Shown here one piece after another: positions 34,780-47,205 of a stretch of 64,000 nucleotides of DNA. The notes under the pieces were generated by a model. The model saw only the letters and a list, made by a program, of their open reading frames with translations. It was not told where the DNA came from and did not search any database. The DNA lies in NCBI RefSeq assembly GCF_027744825.2, contig NC_071340.1, positions 4,776,501 to 4,840,500 on the forward strand, read 5' to 3'. Position 1 is the first letter of the stretch; every line of letters starts with the position of its first letter. Origin of the DNA: Synchiropus splendidus (lineage: Eukaryota; Chordata; Actinopteri; Syngnathiformes; Callionymidae). The position numbers were made by a program, and so were the translations under genes.

Positions 34780-37418
34780 AGTTTAGATACGGTGATATAA
34801 AAACTTGAATATAGCCACCATCGTGATTGATTGTGCTATTGTCAAACTGATGCAAAATAAACAATATTTTGTTGTTTAAATGTATGTATGGGTCCATCAT
34901 TTGATTCAGTAATATATCAAAATCATTCAAATGGGAAAATGTGGCAATCATTTGGTTTTCTGGACCGTCATCCATCGTTCAGTAGCCTGAACATGATGCA
35001 AACAGACTCTATTGCCTTAGTCGGCCTACTCTCTGCATGTAACCTCAGTGACTTGAAGTGTCTCGTAAACTGGCTGTACAGCCGTGTGCAAGAGATACTG
35101 CCCAACTGACAAAACAATCAGACACTAGGTGAGAAACTAAGAGTGTGCGCCTGCACCAACCCCCTTCCCTGGGGCTAGGGCTACCAGATGCACTGGGTCT
35201 CACCATGGCTAAAAATACACGCTCCACTGTAAACACAGAACGCGTTAACGAACACGCCTCACTGGCTATCTTCATTATTCCACAGCGTCTTTCCCAGTGA
35301 ACTGTTCTCTCATCTTGGTTTGTCTCTCAGCACCTCTCTCTCCATCGCAGTAGAGATTCAATCTTGACTTTAGAATTCTTGGTGACAGCTACATGTTTTA
35401 ATAAGATCAATCATTGCAACCTCATGGTGCAGAGAACAAACTTTTTTTTATCTCAGTCAGAAGCTCTGCACACTTCCTACTCCTGGACTGTTCCATCTCA
35501 ACTGTCCTACTGAACTCTTCTGCCTTGGTGATAGCACACAGGTACTGTGGCTATGGTGCTTTGAAAACTGCTTGGAAAAAGCTAAAAAGGTACTCCATAA
35601 ACCTTAAAAATACAGTATGATTCCCATTCCCATTGGTCCATGTCAGAAGAAAATGAAGATGAGACTGTTGAAAAATCAACATTCTCATCTTTCACCAATG
35701 TGGCAAGTGAAGGTAGATTGACATGTAATGGCAAGAACTGAGCACATGTTAAATTGAAACAGGGATTTGATGTGTGAGAGATGAAAGAGAAGGCAAAGGG
35801 AAAGGCCAGAAGACAAGGAGGGATTTGATCAAAAATCGAAACACATGAAAGACGATCTGTAAAAGGAGATTTTATGACACGGCCCATCACTCAGCAGGTA
35901 GGAACTACCATCAATGTTGTCCTAATCACTTTCCGCCCCCTCCGGGCAGGAGAAAGGGCACAGCTGAAGATAGGTATTTTGGAAATGACCTGCAAGGAGA
36001 TGGGAAGACCTGTAGTGTGATGATGAGATAGAAGGAGGATTCAAAATGAATCTGGAAATGGAATTCACTGTGGATAGCTTTGCTGCAAACAGCAGAAACA
36101 AAATGAAGTCAGGAATTCCTTTCAAGAGGTTGCCATTGACACACTGCACTTAGAATTCAAGGGCAAATCGGTAATGTGATGTGTCATGGCATATCACTCT
36201 CTAATTCATCACAAGCGCCTCAGAAGTGTTAAAAAGAGGTTGCTCTTTATTGTCTGAGTCATTTGTGGAATGTTCAGCCAAAATTGACGATAAAAATGCA
36301 AATTATGCATGACATATGAATGGTTATTTTAGAATCTATTAGACTGTGAAGAAAGAACTGAATTACTGATGCCACACTGAGTCACAGAGGGATCCAAACA
36401 AACTAACATCAGAGACCAACACTCATTTCATTACATTTGCATAACATTTCTGGTTCCACTTGTGTAAGCAATTGTCAGCCCTCCATCTGTTACGCTGCAT
36501 ACTGTAACATGTAGCATGGAGGGATGCAAGAGCAAATTCCTTCTGTCAGTCTTGCAGGTGGATTGGATGGACACAACGGTCATTTCCAGGCAAGTCAATT
36601 TACACGCCCAACAGAGAGCAGGGCCAGGGACAGTAACTAACCTTAACAAATCGCAATTAAGAAGATCTCTTCCCCTTCCATCTTTAATCAACTCATACAC
36701 ACCAGGGACAATGCTCTCTCACTCCCAGGCATTGTACAACTGACGGTTAATCTCAGGACACCTGAGAGGAGCAGAACAGATCATTGATTTTCTTTACTTG
36801 CTGAAGGCAGGAGGTACGGGTCCATCTTTTTTTTGTCACCACTCAGGGGTTTGTTTTAATTCCTAACTATTTCAACTAATTTACATTTTGAAACAATATG
36901 GAAAAATTGTATTTAATATCAAAAATCCACACAAGAACCACGTTCACAAAGAAAAAGACACATTTAAAAAGCAGCATTTCAAGGTTTATTTGACAAGTTT
37001 TAAAAAGTTTGGCGTGTGTTGAAAAACTGTGAGTCTTGAGAAAATGAGGGTTCCAGTGTTGTTCCACATTATTCCGACAAACTGTCAAGCTTCAGAAACT
37101 CCCAAGCGCACAGCAACATGGATAGAGGTAACAGAAGGAGAAGGATGAGTTCAGGTGAGGGCAATGCCTTGAAATTCATGAGGTATTTGAGTTGTTTAAG
37201 ACGCGGTGGGTGTGAGCGTGTCTGCAGGTTTATGCGTTCAAAGTTCAAGTCAGATTTCCTTTGGAAATAAATGCTTGTTTCTGAAAGAGTCAAACAAAAT
37301 CATAATTTTAGACTAGCCCTCTATGAAACCCAACGCATGAAGGTCATACCCTTTTTTACCACCTAGACAAAGTGTCATTCATTCGAAACAGATGATGAGT
37401 AATTGAAACTGTCTATGG
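34780..37418. other. Unassigned sequence
   Basis: No transposon ends, tandem arrays or motif-bearing frames were recognised. A 102-codon minus frame at 35582-35890 and an 89-codon one at 36431-36700 lack any motif. The sequence is unremarkable intron-like DNA. Confidence 0.45.
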
Positions 37419-38192
37419 CAGGGGTGGCCAACCAGTCAGAGGCTGATAGCCACATTTTTTACGGTGTTGCTGAAAACAGCCACATCTTACAAATATGTCC
37501 AATCATGTGACTTAGCAGCAGTATAGCGGTTAAAGCACATCCTTGTGTGTCACAAGGTGGATGGTTCGCGTCCGGCGTATGTCTCTTGTGCATGTATTTT
37601 TAAAATTCATAAATTCTGCCATGATCCTCAACGAAATATCAAGCGGCGATGATAGAAATGAGTGCGCTAATTATTTTACTTATATATATATATTGTCACG
37701 TGGCTCATGCCACCAACAATGTGGCCCCGGCCTGTGTGTGTGACACAGCAGACTTGAGCGTCTCATCCTCACTACACTGAATTAAAGACACTTCACAACA
37801 ATCAACAATGAATAATAGGTGAAACACATGTCATACATTTAGTTTAGGGAATGGCAGGGTGAAACGTGGAACTAAGTCATGTAAATTGCGTTGATCGTAA
37901 TCTGATGAGGATCGCGACTCACGTCCACGTGCTTGAAGCCGGGGGGGGCCTGGAGAACGCTCAATGCAGAGGTTTATTGCGGCAAGGTTTATTGTAAAAT
38001 TGTATAAGTTAAACGCAAGTCAATGTCTTTGAACAATATTTTGACATTTTGCCAATTTATTTTACTGTGTAAATGAGCATCTCAATAGCAACTTAACCAA
38101 TATCGCAGCCACTTCAGCAGCTCATTTGGTGAAGAGATGAAACTGGGGAAAGAGCTGCGTGCAGCTCGGGAGCCGTGGGTTGGCCTGGCCTG
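37419..38192. mobile_element. Non-autonomous hAT (Charlie-like) DNA transposon, 774 bp
   Basis: The left end CAGGGGTGGCCAACC and the complement of the right end (CAGGCCAGGCCAACCC) form the terminal inverted repeat typical of Charlie-group hAT elements. The subterminal GAGCTGCACGCAGCTCTTT on the complement of the right end is the equally typical GAGCCGCATGCGGCTCTTT block. The flanking 8 bases, GTCTATGG and ATCTAGGG, agree at six positions, as expected for an aged hAT target-site duplication. No transposase frame is present, so it would have moved only with help from a full-length relative. Confidence 0.78.
37520..37580 (+). repeat. tRNA-like (SINE) segment inside the hAT element
   Basis: TAGCGGTTAAAGC (37524-37536) resembles an RNA polymerase III box A, and GGTTCGCGTCC (37563-37573) is one base from the box B consensus. 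Their spacing is suitable for a tRNA. The segment may be a nested SINE insertion or part of this hAT subfamily. The stem regions do not form a full cloverleaf by eye, so it is not called as a tRNA gene. Confidence 0.45.
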
Positions 38193-40329
38193 ATCTAGGG
38201 CCAGTCAAGGAATTCTGACTGCTAAATTATCAAGTTAGAGCAATCTCAGATTATTTAGTCCAAATTCAGAGGGACAACATAAAGTGTACTTCTTTATTTG
38301 TAGTTACAGAATTAGGGAAACACCGGAGCACTGATTCACAAGAGAAATGCAAATAGACGCAAATCTGATCTACCATTTGAGTCGCTTTTTGTCTATTATT
38401 TTAACAGTCCTGCTTGAGAATGAAGCCTCAGTACATTAAAGTAGACAGCACTTCTTGCAGCTTCCATGGCATTTCCTTGCTTACATGAATTCACTTCAAT
38501 GTGTGGGCTTCAGCAACACTCAACCATGACTTTGGAGCAGCTTTCCCCACAATTTTAAAGAAAATAAAAATCACATTTTCACACTTGTGTTTCACTGGCA
38601 GTCTAATTCAGAGCTGGAGCAAATTTTCATTTCCTGATCATTGATACGGAGCCAACAGCCCTTCAAGCTGTCTCATAATACATGCTGAAGCATGAAGTGA
38701 GGCAGTAAATGGTCACACATGAGCATTAAAGCGTGTGCCGCAATGAGGAGAATAGAAACAGCTGGAACAACAGTCAGCCTCACTGGCTAGCGGACAGGAT
38801 GTGACCTATTTCAGCACATTATGCCAATTTACAGGCATATTTTGAGGTAAATCCAACTCTGTCATCGCCAGCCATGTAATATCATCTATATGTGGAAGGT
38901 CATGAGACTTGGTTTAACTGCTTCACCTTGAAGATGAGAGAGAGGCTTTCATCCAAGATGGTTCCAGAGGGATCTAAAAGTCTGGAGCAGGCAGCGTAAT
39001 TTCACAGAAACAAACATAAAAGCATGTAAGACTTTCATTGTCAGGGAGATCTCAGCCTGCAGTCACACTTGAATTGGATCTTGTAGACATATGCATAATA
39101 TTATTACTGCTAATCCATGTCTACTGTTGTAGTCTGCAAGAGATGTGTAATTTTGAATGATGTAACAATGGCATCCATATATACTTCGCTCTTGATGCAT
39201 CCAAACATGATGAACGTGCTGACAGCACCATGAGAAAAAGCAGCTAATGACACATTCAACAGGTCAAAGCTAAGATGTGCAGGCCTGGCTGCTGAAGCAG
39301 AGGAACAGGGCTGGAGAACATACGTGTGTCCAGTTTGAGGTGGGCTGCTGAGGCTTTGTAGCTCATTTGACTATCAGGCTACTGATGGAAGGATGACGGT
39401 TAAAGAAAACCAAATGATTGCCTTACTCAGGCTCAGAAAGTAATATAGATCAACTTACAATAAAGAATAACCCCATTAACATTGTTTTTGTCTGTAACAG
39501 AAAAGTACATCAATGGACCTGAAATTGAAAAAAACTAAAATCATGAGTGGATGTGCAATTACACTTTTACTACTACGGCAAGAAAGCGTCGCTCCAAGCC
39601 CGCCCAGGGGGGTCCAGCCCACTACTTGAGGAGGACTGGTCTAAGAAAATGGCACTAACACCACAGGATCATTAGCTATTGTGCTAATCAATTCCGGGCT
39701 CACAAGAGGCCAATCTATAGCACTTCAGTCAAAGGAAGTGCCGCCATGATGGCGACAGTGCTGACCCATCAGCACCTCTTTAGTTAGAGGGAAATTATCC
39801 AATTTCTCCCAACTTTTCTTAAAAACCCATCGTCTGAAACTTTGAAAGTCAGAGTACAATTGCACTTCACCACTTGAAGGCCTTTCGGATTAGTTCAGAA
39901 ACATGCTGAGATGAGCATGTTGTTTATGTTGTAGCCAGAATGATCCACTAAAAGTGCAATGGAACATCGAGGGTGGATTACATCATATACTGCGTGATGT
40001 ACAGAACAAACAAAACCCCAAACATGCCATATTATAGGAGCTATAACCTAATAACTTACCAAACAATAGCTCTCGGGAATGCAGCATAGTAACAGTGATT
40101 TATGGATCGTTTGAGTGGAAAGATGTAAATGGTAGGACTTTAACATAAACATTTTCCCTGAAGCAGGAACAATAGACTATTTAGTCAAATTACTTTTCCA
40201 CAACAGCAGCATTCAAATTCATTTCAGCCGCAAATATTTGAACACAAAGTTGAATATTAAAATGGAAATATGGAAAGGGAGTTTAGCGAGCTACTGCCAG
40301 AGGGGTTCAACTGCAAATGTAGGACATGC

Positions 40330-40382
40330 CGTGTGTGTGTGTGCGTGTGTGTGCGCGTGTGAGAAACAGAGTGTGTGTGTGT
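40330..40382. repeat. GT-rich interrupted microsatellite
   Basis: GT dinucleotides with CG and GA interruptions. The TG repeats can adopt Z-DNA, but no specific role is visible. Confidence 0.9.
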
Positions 40383-40553
40383 GGTTAAGAGCGTGGGGAA
40401 GGAATGATTTATTGACACAGTGACAGTTTAGAGAGCATGTTAATCTAGAAACCACTAGCCTGTCAGACTTGGTGTCAGAGAGCTCTTAATGTGATTGGAA
40501 CGCACAAGAATCTCAAAGGTTCGACATTTGTTTGTCTATTACAGAACACTTAT

Positions 40554-40578
40554 GTGTGTGTGTGTGTGTGTGTGTGTG
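40554..40578. repeat. (TG)12 microsatellite
   Basis: An uninterrupted TG repeat followed by a G-rich stretch (AGGGGAGGGGG). Confidence 0.93.
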
Positions 40579-41212
40579 AGGGGAGGGGGTTTATGTGTTG
40601 TGGGGCACGAGTAAATCTGTCTCCTTGCTGCCCCGCAGCCTGTGGAGATGAAAAAGATTTAATACCTGCACCAAGGTGAAGCCAGACAGTGCTGTCTGTC
40701 TTGTGCACACACAAAAACACACTGGGGATCGGGTGAACTCCTGCAGTGGCAAAGTACAACAGTCTGCCGGCATGTACAACAACTGCACACACAAATAACT
40801 GCAGGTGAGGTCAAGACATACACGAGTCGTTCTGCATTAAATATCCCCGGTGAAAAAGTCGTAGCACAACTCAGCGGTTTTCACAACAGGAAGCTAATGA
40901 ACCACTGGATCAATGCATTGTCTTCCAGTTGAGAGTCAGGCCATCCATTGAGATTGTAAACCCTTGTACCACTCATGTCAAATTACATTTTGTTTCAAGA
41001 AAATCTGGGCTCTATGGACAGAAGATACTGAATAAAACTCTGTATCTTTGGAAATGTTACCGCAGCAATACTTAATTCACAAAAAGAAGAGTCGCTCTTT
41101 GATGCAAATAGACGAGTCAACATTTGTTAGAAAAAAAGAATCAATAACATGGACATTAAAATGGTTAATTTTATAAGATTACAACTAAATACTACAGGAA
41201 CACTGGAAAGGA

Positions 41213-41335
41213 GGGCACCATGGTGCTTTCGTGGCTAGTGCAGTTCGACTCCAGCTTGAATCAACTCACAGGTTGGACCGGACCTACAGCCTTTCTGCTT
41301 TGAGTTAGTATGTATCGTGTCTCTCTCCAGGAACA
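41213..41335 (+). repeat. tRNA-like teleost repeat, degenerate copy
   Basis: GGCACCATGGTGCTTTCGTG and GGCTAGTGCAGTT resemble the start of the common fish repeat (GGCACGGTGGYGYAGTGG, TTAGCRC). They are followed by GGACCGGACCTACAGCCTTT and CTGCTTTGAGTTAGTATG, the equivalents of its GGGGCCTTTCTGTGTGGAGTTTGCATG block. It is the same family as the copy at 31807-31992 but in the opposite orientation, with an internal deletion of the box B region. Confidence 0.6.
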
Positions 41336-42967
41336 TTTTGATTTCCTGGTTTGCTCTGTTGCGATCACAGGGCACAAGTCCTTTCAAATTTTTGCTCTTT
41401 GGTTTCTTAGCTCCTCATGACTCATGCCCAACTTCAGTGTGTTTTTCTGGATTCTTTGCACTTTGATCGCTGTGTTTGTTCTCTTGGTTGTTCACTTTCA
41501 ACTTGGGCTGCGTCTCATTTGCGTTGGCTCTGCCATTTTTTGTTTCAACCCAGTTGGTGATGGCTATTTCTACAGCTGCCACAACAGAATACCTCCATTG
41601 AGTGCACTTTTCTTTCTGTCCGAACTTTTACGCATTTCTCTTTATCAATCACTTTTCTATTTCTGCTTTCATCTTCATTTAGTTTCATCGTCTTCATCAT
41701 CTCCTCTTCCAAACTTTCCTTAATCTCATCTCTCTTGCTCTTCCCAGAATACCTTAAGACAATGGTTTTTAGCACACTGAAAACAGCCACATCGTCCACT
41801 TCACCTGTATGTGTTCAGCCGTGCATGTCTGTGAATGATAAATTAGCGGTGACCCCAGGATGCCATCTTTTAACCGCAATTAGAAAACATTTCTGAGAGA
41901 TTTCCAGACTATAAACAATACAGATGTGCATGTCTGGAAGTCCCCATCTACTTACAGACTGAAACACACAAAGAGTGACACATGATTAGACACCATTTCC
42001 CAAACACACACACACAGCATTAGAGGGACGCACACACAAAGACTTGTACTTGTGAAGTTTTTACACCAATGTGGAGGATATGCACGTCTGGCTTCACAAT
42101 CATATTGTTTATACTGCTCCGGGAATTGGCTGTTATATTGGTATTGTTGTGTCACTGGCACTGTTTATGGGATGAATGTGGGACACAAATATTGTTTTGC
42201 GTTAAAAAAGGGAACAGTTGTGTTGTTGGTTGTGTTGATTATGGTTGTGTTTGTGATGTGAGCAAGGAACACTTCCATCATTGTGGTCTGTATTGCTGCC
42301 GTTGGTTGTATTGTTGGCAAATGTTGTTGTATTTCTGGTATTCTTGCTGTTGTTACTGTATGTTGCTACCATTGCAGTTGTAAGTGTTGCAAGTTATGTC
42401 AATGGTGATTTTACTGTTTGTGCCATTTTTTGGTTTGCTTTTACTCATGTTATTCTGAGCATGGTTGAGGTTGCTGGCGCAGTAGTTTGTTTTTTTGTTT
42501 GCTTTTATCCTCCTATCGTTTGTAATACTCAGGATTTGAGCATTTAATGTCATTTCTCAACACTTGGCAGTGGTTACTAGTAAAAGTCCTGAAAAAACTC
42601 CTGACTTTTTACATACAGTATAACTACAACATTCTCCTCATTTGACTAATAGTCAGGAAACGTCTGAAATTTGGGTCATTGTCGGCACTAATGACTCAGA
42701 GGATTTCAAGCCATACAATGTGCATGCTCTGCCATCCTCCAGCGTTAAATGCGACACTTTTGGAAACTGCATATTGAATGAAATAACATTGTCCGCAGAT
42801 AGGAGTCTTTTTCAACTTCATGTTAATTCTTTCGCTCACTTCGGAGAAGGAGAAAGGAAATGAGTTGTAAGAGGCAAACAATGACTGAAGTTTCTCTGCC
42901 AAACAGACGACAGGGGGTAGAAAGGAAAAGTGCTTGTCCTCACTTTCACCCCTGTAAATATCGCGTG

Positions 42968-42997
42968 CGCACACACACACACACGCACGCACGCACC
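42968..42997. repeat. (CA)n/(CG CA)n microsatellite
   Basis: ACACACACAC followed by GCACGCACGCACC, an alternating purine-pyrimidine tract. Confidence 0.9.
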
Positions 42998-43915
42998 CCC
43001 CACACGTCTTGAGTGCAACAGATTTTCCTTTTTTACTTTTTTCTGATTCCATTCTCACGTTCTTCTGATCCTGACTTGTTTTTGCTATATTTCATAGTCA
43101 AGAAAATTACCTAAAATGTTAGTCTCTAGGTTTGGATTCACACATTTGGTCAGTGGAGCACACATGCATGAGCTAAGTGAATCCACTAAGTCGGCAGTCC
43201 ATGGTGCTGAACTGAGACTACACTGTTGCTGGTTTTTGGTTATTTTTTTTCATTTTTCTCCTTCTTCTCACCCAAGGTTACCACAGAAAGTCCTCCACCA
43301 GAACACTCTGTATCATCATGTGTCGTCACCTTCCTTCGTCACACGCATGAACCTCACTGATATGTCAATCAATCTCGACCAATCCACGCTCCTCTCCACC
43401 TGTCAAAACCATGTGACCTCTCTAAACTGGTCTGCAAACTGGCGAGTCACAATGGGCACATTTGCCTATCTGATTCCGATATGGGATAACATTACACGGC
43501 TATCCTCCTTTCTAAAGTAGCCACAGACAGAGAACAGATGAAAATCTATATTGAATGAGTCACCAACAGTGTGCAAATTTAAAAACGGTGAATGCTGATT
43601 GGAGACCACAGTTCATCTCACCGGACATTACCAATGATGAATCTTTCAGGAGAGCGATTAATCTCCTCAAGCTGCTTTAACAGGCGAGTCAGGCAGTGAA
43701 TGAACAGGCCACATCCCTTGTGAGGATATCTGAATGCAAGAGGCTTTAATATATTAAACACATTTTCTTTGCTCTTCACATTAAATCACTGAAGCTCTCA
43801 GGAAGGTGCATCTGCAAAACATGTGGGAGCTTCAAGCACATCTCCAATTTTGTCTCGAGCAACACCAAAGGGCTACGGGGACCTGACCCAGTGGCTGTAA
43901 GGAAGGTGAGGTAAT

Positions 43916-43967
43916 GCAGAACATGTTGTATGGCATAAAGATGGCAGAACATGTTGTACGGCATAAA
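43916..43967 (+). repeat. 28-bp tandem duplication, 1.9 copies
   Basis: GCAGAACATGTTGTATGGCA starts a 28-base unit that is repeated from 43944 with one substitution (TAT to TAC). A local slippage duplication. Confidence 0.88.
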
Positions 43968-44754
43968 CCTTCTAAGTCAACAGCGCCTGACCACTGTCCA
44001 GCAGAGACTGCAAAAAAGACACAACTTCAATGTGCATGCCTTCAGAGTGGACAGAGTCCATGGATGTGAATAGTTAAGCAAAGGTTACATTTTCATTGAA
44101 TTTACACAAATGTCTAGATTAATTAATGAATCAATTCAATCGAAATATACCTTAAATCAATTCTTGAACAAGTCTGTTAGATAACAAAAGGTGAAAGGAT
44201 GTGATTAGTTTGTGGTGGCTCTGTAAATTCCAGATGACTGGCTGAGTCAGTGTTAGTTTTGTCTCTCCACATTATTGCGAATCAATCGTACTCAGACGAT
44301 TGAATCATCTGTGAGCAGTGGTGGCGTTTTAAATAGATAATGCATTCCTTTCCCAAGATGCTCACTGCCCAAAGCAATTACTTACACGACTCGCAACAAT
44401 ACTTCTAGATGCATCCGTAACGTAACCAAAACACATAATTTGCCATGATGCGATACGCCATTAACAACAAAATTCTTGAATCCGACTAACTCTTTAACTC
44501 TCGAAGAAGAATCTTTATTTCTGAAATGTGTTGGAAGCAGCGATGCAAACATGACAATCTCCTCCTCTCCTCACAGTCAAAACTCCTTCAAATGTAACAC
44601 AAGTTATCTAAGCTGTATGTCTAGTGAGTCTTTGTGATCTGCTCTTTCTTCAAGTTTCACAGCTCACCTGTCACAAAGGTTTGTTTTGAAAACAAGACTC
44701 CACACCAGCACTCTGCCGGAACAAGTGGATCATAATTGTGGGAAGAATAAGAGA

Positions 44755-44783
44755 AATCTAATCTAATCTAATCTAATCTAATC
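44755..44783. repeat. (AATCT)5.8 pentanucleotide repeat
   Basis: Five perfect AATCT units plus four bases of a sixth. Confidence 0.97.
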
Positions 44784-46647
44784 CACTCAACGATCATCAT
44801 CAAGGGGTTCTGATAAAGTAAGATGTGACTTCACATTTTTGTGAGATTCTTGAGAGGAGTCACACCAGCCCTGGTATATCACACCAGTCAGATATAAAAG
44901 GTCAAATACCCAGAAAGACAGAGTAGGTAATGACAATGTCAATTTATGAGAAGCTTCAAGTTTCCAGTCCCAGCATGCATTGATGCTAGCTATGCATTTT
45001 CCCTTAAAACTGAGGGTTTATCTACAGCGTAGCAGCAAAGCCATCTGTGGCGATGCCTAACATTAATAACAAAATACATCAGGGATCTGAAGGCTCTGCA
45101 GGGATCACAGCAAACCCCAAAGGCAGAATGCTGTACAGTTACTTCATTGGATATGCAACGCTCAAAGCAACCATTTTTATCAGCAGCACATAAAACTGAA
45201 ATTGCGCAGCTTTCAATTTAAAACATGTCAAGTGTGTCATTTTTATGCAGATGGAAGGCATTTGGCCGCCACGTGACTATCTCTGGTAAACAGAAACAGC
45301 CATTAAACAGATCACCAACGGAAGACAGCAACCTCGGAAAGAAAACCTGATGGATGAGACCGGGGTTGGTGTGGGATTGGCTGAAATGGAACACAAAGAC
45401 AGGAGGATGGGAAAATAAATGGGAGAGGAGAGAACAACACAAAAATGCAGAATGCCAGACAAAAGGAGATGCAGCAAAATATGAGGCTCTGACTGAGTTG
45501 ACGACTGCAAAACACAAAAAGACCACATCTTGTTATTTTGGGTTCAATAAGTGGGAAAATGAAATAATTGTCAAGTAACAAAAGTAAAAATATTTTTCAT
45601 ATTAGTTGGTCAATCTTTCTAAATTAGAAGGAAATTGTCTACAACAAACAAATTTATCAGTTTTACATCTTACATAGTGAAACCTAGTAAGGCCATTGAA
45701 ATTCACATGTTTGGACCTGCAAAGACAGGTTTTTGCTTTACAGAGTTGTATGGTCTACTGTGTTGCCAGTGATGCTAACCTCTGTTGACCATATGATAGA
45801 AATCAGTAAGCCAAGTTCCTTAGCCAGTTAGTTTCAGCAATCCTTTCCAAGAAGGATGGAGGTAGTGGCAACTCTTGCAGTTAAGTTGTGTCCTGCCTGT
45901 GTAGAGTGCCTCCCAAACGGAAAAGTCTCAACTGGGACTGACTGAAAATTGCACTGAGGACCATTGGAGTCCACTGCACGGCACACAGCGCTTGACACAA
46001 TGCTCGAACAGGAATCACATTTCAAGTGGTTCTATTTAGTTTAGTTAAGCGGCAAGCCTTAATATTTACATATTGTTTGAATGAATATGAATGAATAAAA
46101 TGAAGAACCAGAATGATTGAAAGCCTGACTGTTAGTCAGCCATGATCCGGTGTTACCCCAGACGCAGTGCACGAAGTTTAGCAGAGCCTGGGGGCTAGGT
46201 GTGTCCCAGACGTTGCCAACTAGCCCAGAGGAAACAGTTATGAAATTAATCAATTCCTACACAGACAGCCTGTGAGTCAGGCTTTAATTACCTCTCATAG
46301 GAACATCAGATGGCAAACAGTTCTTAAACAGCCAACTGGGAGAAAGAAGGAGGAACAGAGGGAAAGAAGGCAGAATGGGATAAAATAAAGCAGGAGTTAA
46401 GAGCGACGAATGGGGGGGGGGCTCAAATGATGGGCGTGAAAAGTAGATTTTGGGCAGCATGTAAGAGAGGAGACAGATGAGGAGGAGAAGAGTGCATATG
46501 GAGAGATCCTCCTCTCTGGCAATGAGCGGGAACAAGCAGATGTCCAGCAGAAAAGGCATCAAAATGAAATATGAAATATGAAATTAAAGCATATCTTTAC
46601 TTCACACTGATCTCTTTATGTAGAATGAAGATGTACTTAAGTTGTTT

Positions 46648-46805
46648 GTGAGAGTGCTCGGTTATCCGGGTCATCACGTAGCAAAGGTTTGAATCAGGTT
46701 AACCGGACTAGTAATAGTCAAGGAATACGTTTCGCCTCCTATCCAGAAGGCTTCGTCAGTTCAAATGAGCTGGGTTGGAGTTCAGGCTTATATTAGTTGA
46801 ATAGG
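46648..46805 (-). mobile_element. Inverted terminal piece of a Penelope-like element
   Basis: Read on the minus strand this segment gives TATAAGCCTGAACTCC, ACCCAGCTCATTTGAACTGA, the GACGAAGCC…GAGGCGAAACG block, CCGGTTAACCTGATTCAAAC and CTACGTGATGACCCGGATAA. This is the order I recall for the region beyond the stop codon of fish Penelope-like elements. Here it precedes the coding part and points the opposite way, so a terminal (PLTR-like) piece was inverted at or after insertion. Inverted or partial terminal copies are known for Penelope-like elements. Confidence 0.62.
46720..46765 (-). ncRNA. Hammerhead-ribozyme-like motif in the Penelope-like terminus
   Basis: On the minus strand CTGACGA (46753-46759) is followed by a stem-II candidate GCCTT…GAGGC (five pairs including one G-T) with an 8-base loop, and then GAAA (46730-46733), the two conserved boxes of a type I hammerhead. 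Next comes CGTA, where a cleavage triplet of the GUH kind would sit, and TTC, which can pair with GAA just upstream of CTGACGA as a short stem I. Stem III is almost absent, as described for retroelement hammerheads, which may work as dimers. An extra A before stem II and the short stem I leave activity doubtful. Confidence 0.5.
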
Positions 46806-47205
46806 CAAAGGGGACCATTACTTTGGAGAAACTAAACAACCTCTCCACAAACGAATGGCCCAGCACAGGAGAGCCAACTCCTCTGGACAAGACTCAGCAG
46901 TCAATTTACATCTTGAGGACAAGAAACATTGTTTTGAAGCCAGCAATGTCCACATTTTGGCAAAAGAAGGCCAATGGTTTGAAAGAGGAGGAAAAGAGGC
47001 CATTTTTGGCAAAGTGGAAAACCTCTCTAAACAGCGGTAAGGGACTAAGACACCATCTTTCTTCCTCATACGATGCTGTCCTAAACACCCTCCCTAGGCA
47101 GATTTAGCCACTGATCTAGGCTTGGAGAGGTCCTTCACACCTGTACAGTGTGGTATCATCATCTGAATAGCCCCAATTGCCACCTGGGCTACGATCAGCA
47201 TGTAT
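46806..47205 (+). mobile_element. Penelope-like element, GIY-YIG endonuclease end, broken
   Basis: From 46813 the frame reads DHYFGETKQPLHKRMAQHRR, matching the YIGET…L-x-x-R-x-x-x-H part of Penelope-like GIY-YIG endonucleases. It continues with ANSSGQDSAV, HLEDKKHCFEASNVHIL and WFERGGKEAIF, where the family has a W-x-x-R-x-x-K-E-A block with its essential Glu. A stop at 47038-47040 follows, and the rest (GLRHHLSSSYDAVLNTLPRQ, from 47042) is in another frame. The YIG Ile is Phe here, and the first GIY strand and the whole reverse transcriptase are missing. The 3' untranslated part ends near 47205. The copy is inactive. Confidence 0.8.

Larger units (their letters stand above)
38193..46647. 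other. Unassigned sequence with microsatellites
   Basis: Simple repeats and one SINE-like piece are listed separately. TTG-rich DNA at about 42200-42400 creates hydrophobic frames of 88-104 codons, and pyrimidine-rich DNA at 41420-41720 does the same; neither looks like a gene. No recognisable exons were found. Confidence 0.45.

Noticed and set aside
37520..37580. A functional tRNA gene
   Set aside because: Box A and box B are present, but no full cloverleaf with a 7-bp acceptor stem can be drawn, and the segment lies in a transposon.
41424..41723. 99-codon hydrophobic plus-strand frame resembling a membrane protein
   Set aside because: The region is TTC/TTT-rich, and any such DNA yields Phe/Leu-rich frames. 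No splice or start context and no family motif.
42069..42547. Overlapping hydrophobic and Cys-rich frames
   Set aside because: They come from a decayed TTG/TGT repeat tract; different frames simply read as Val/Leu or Cys/Trp.
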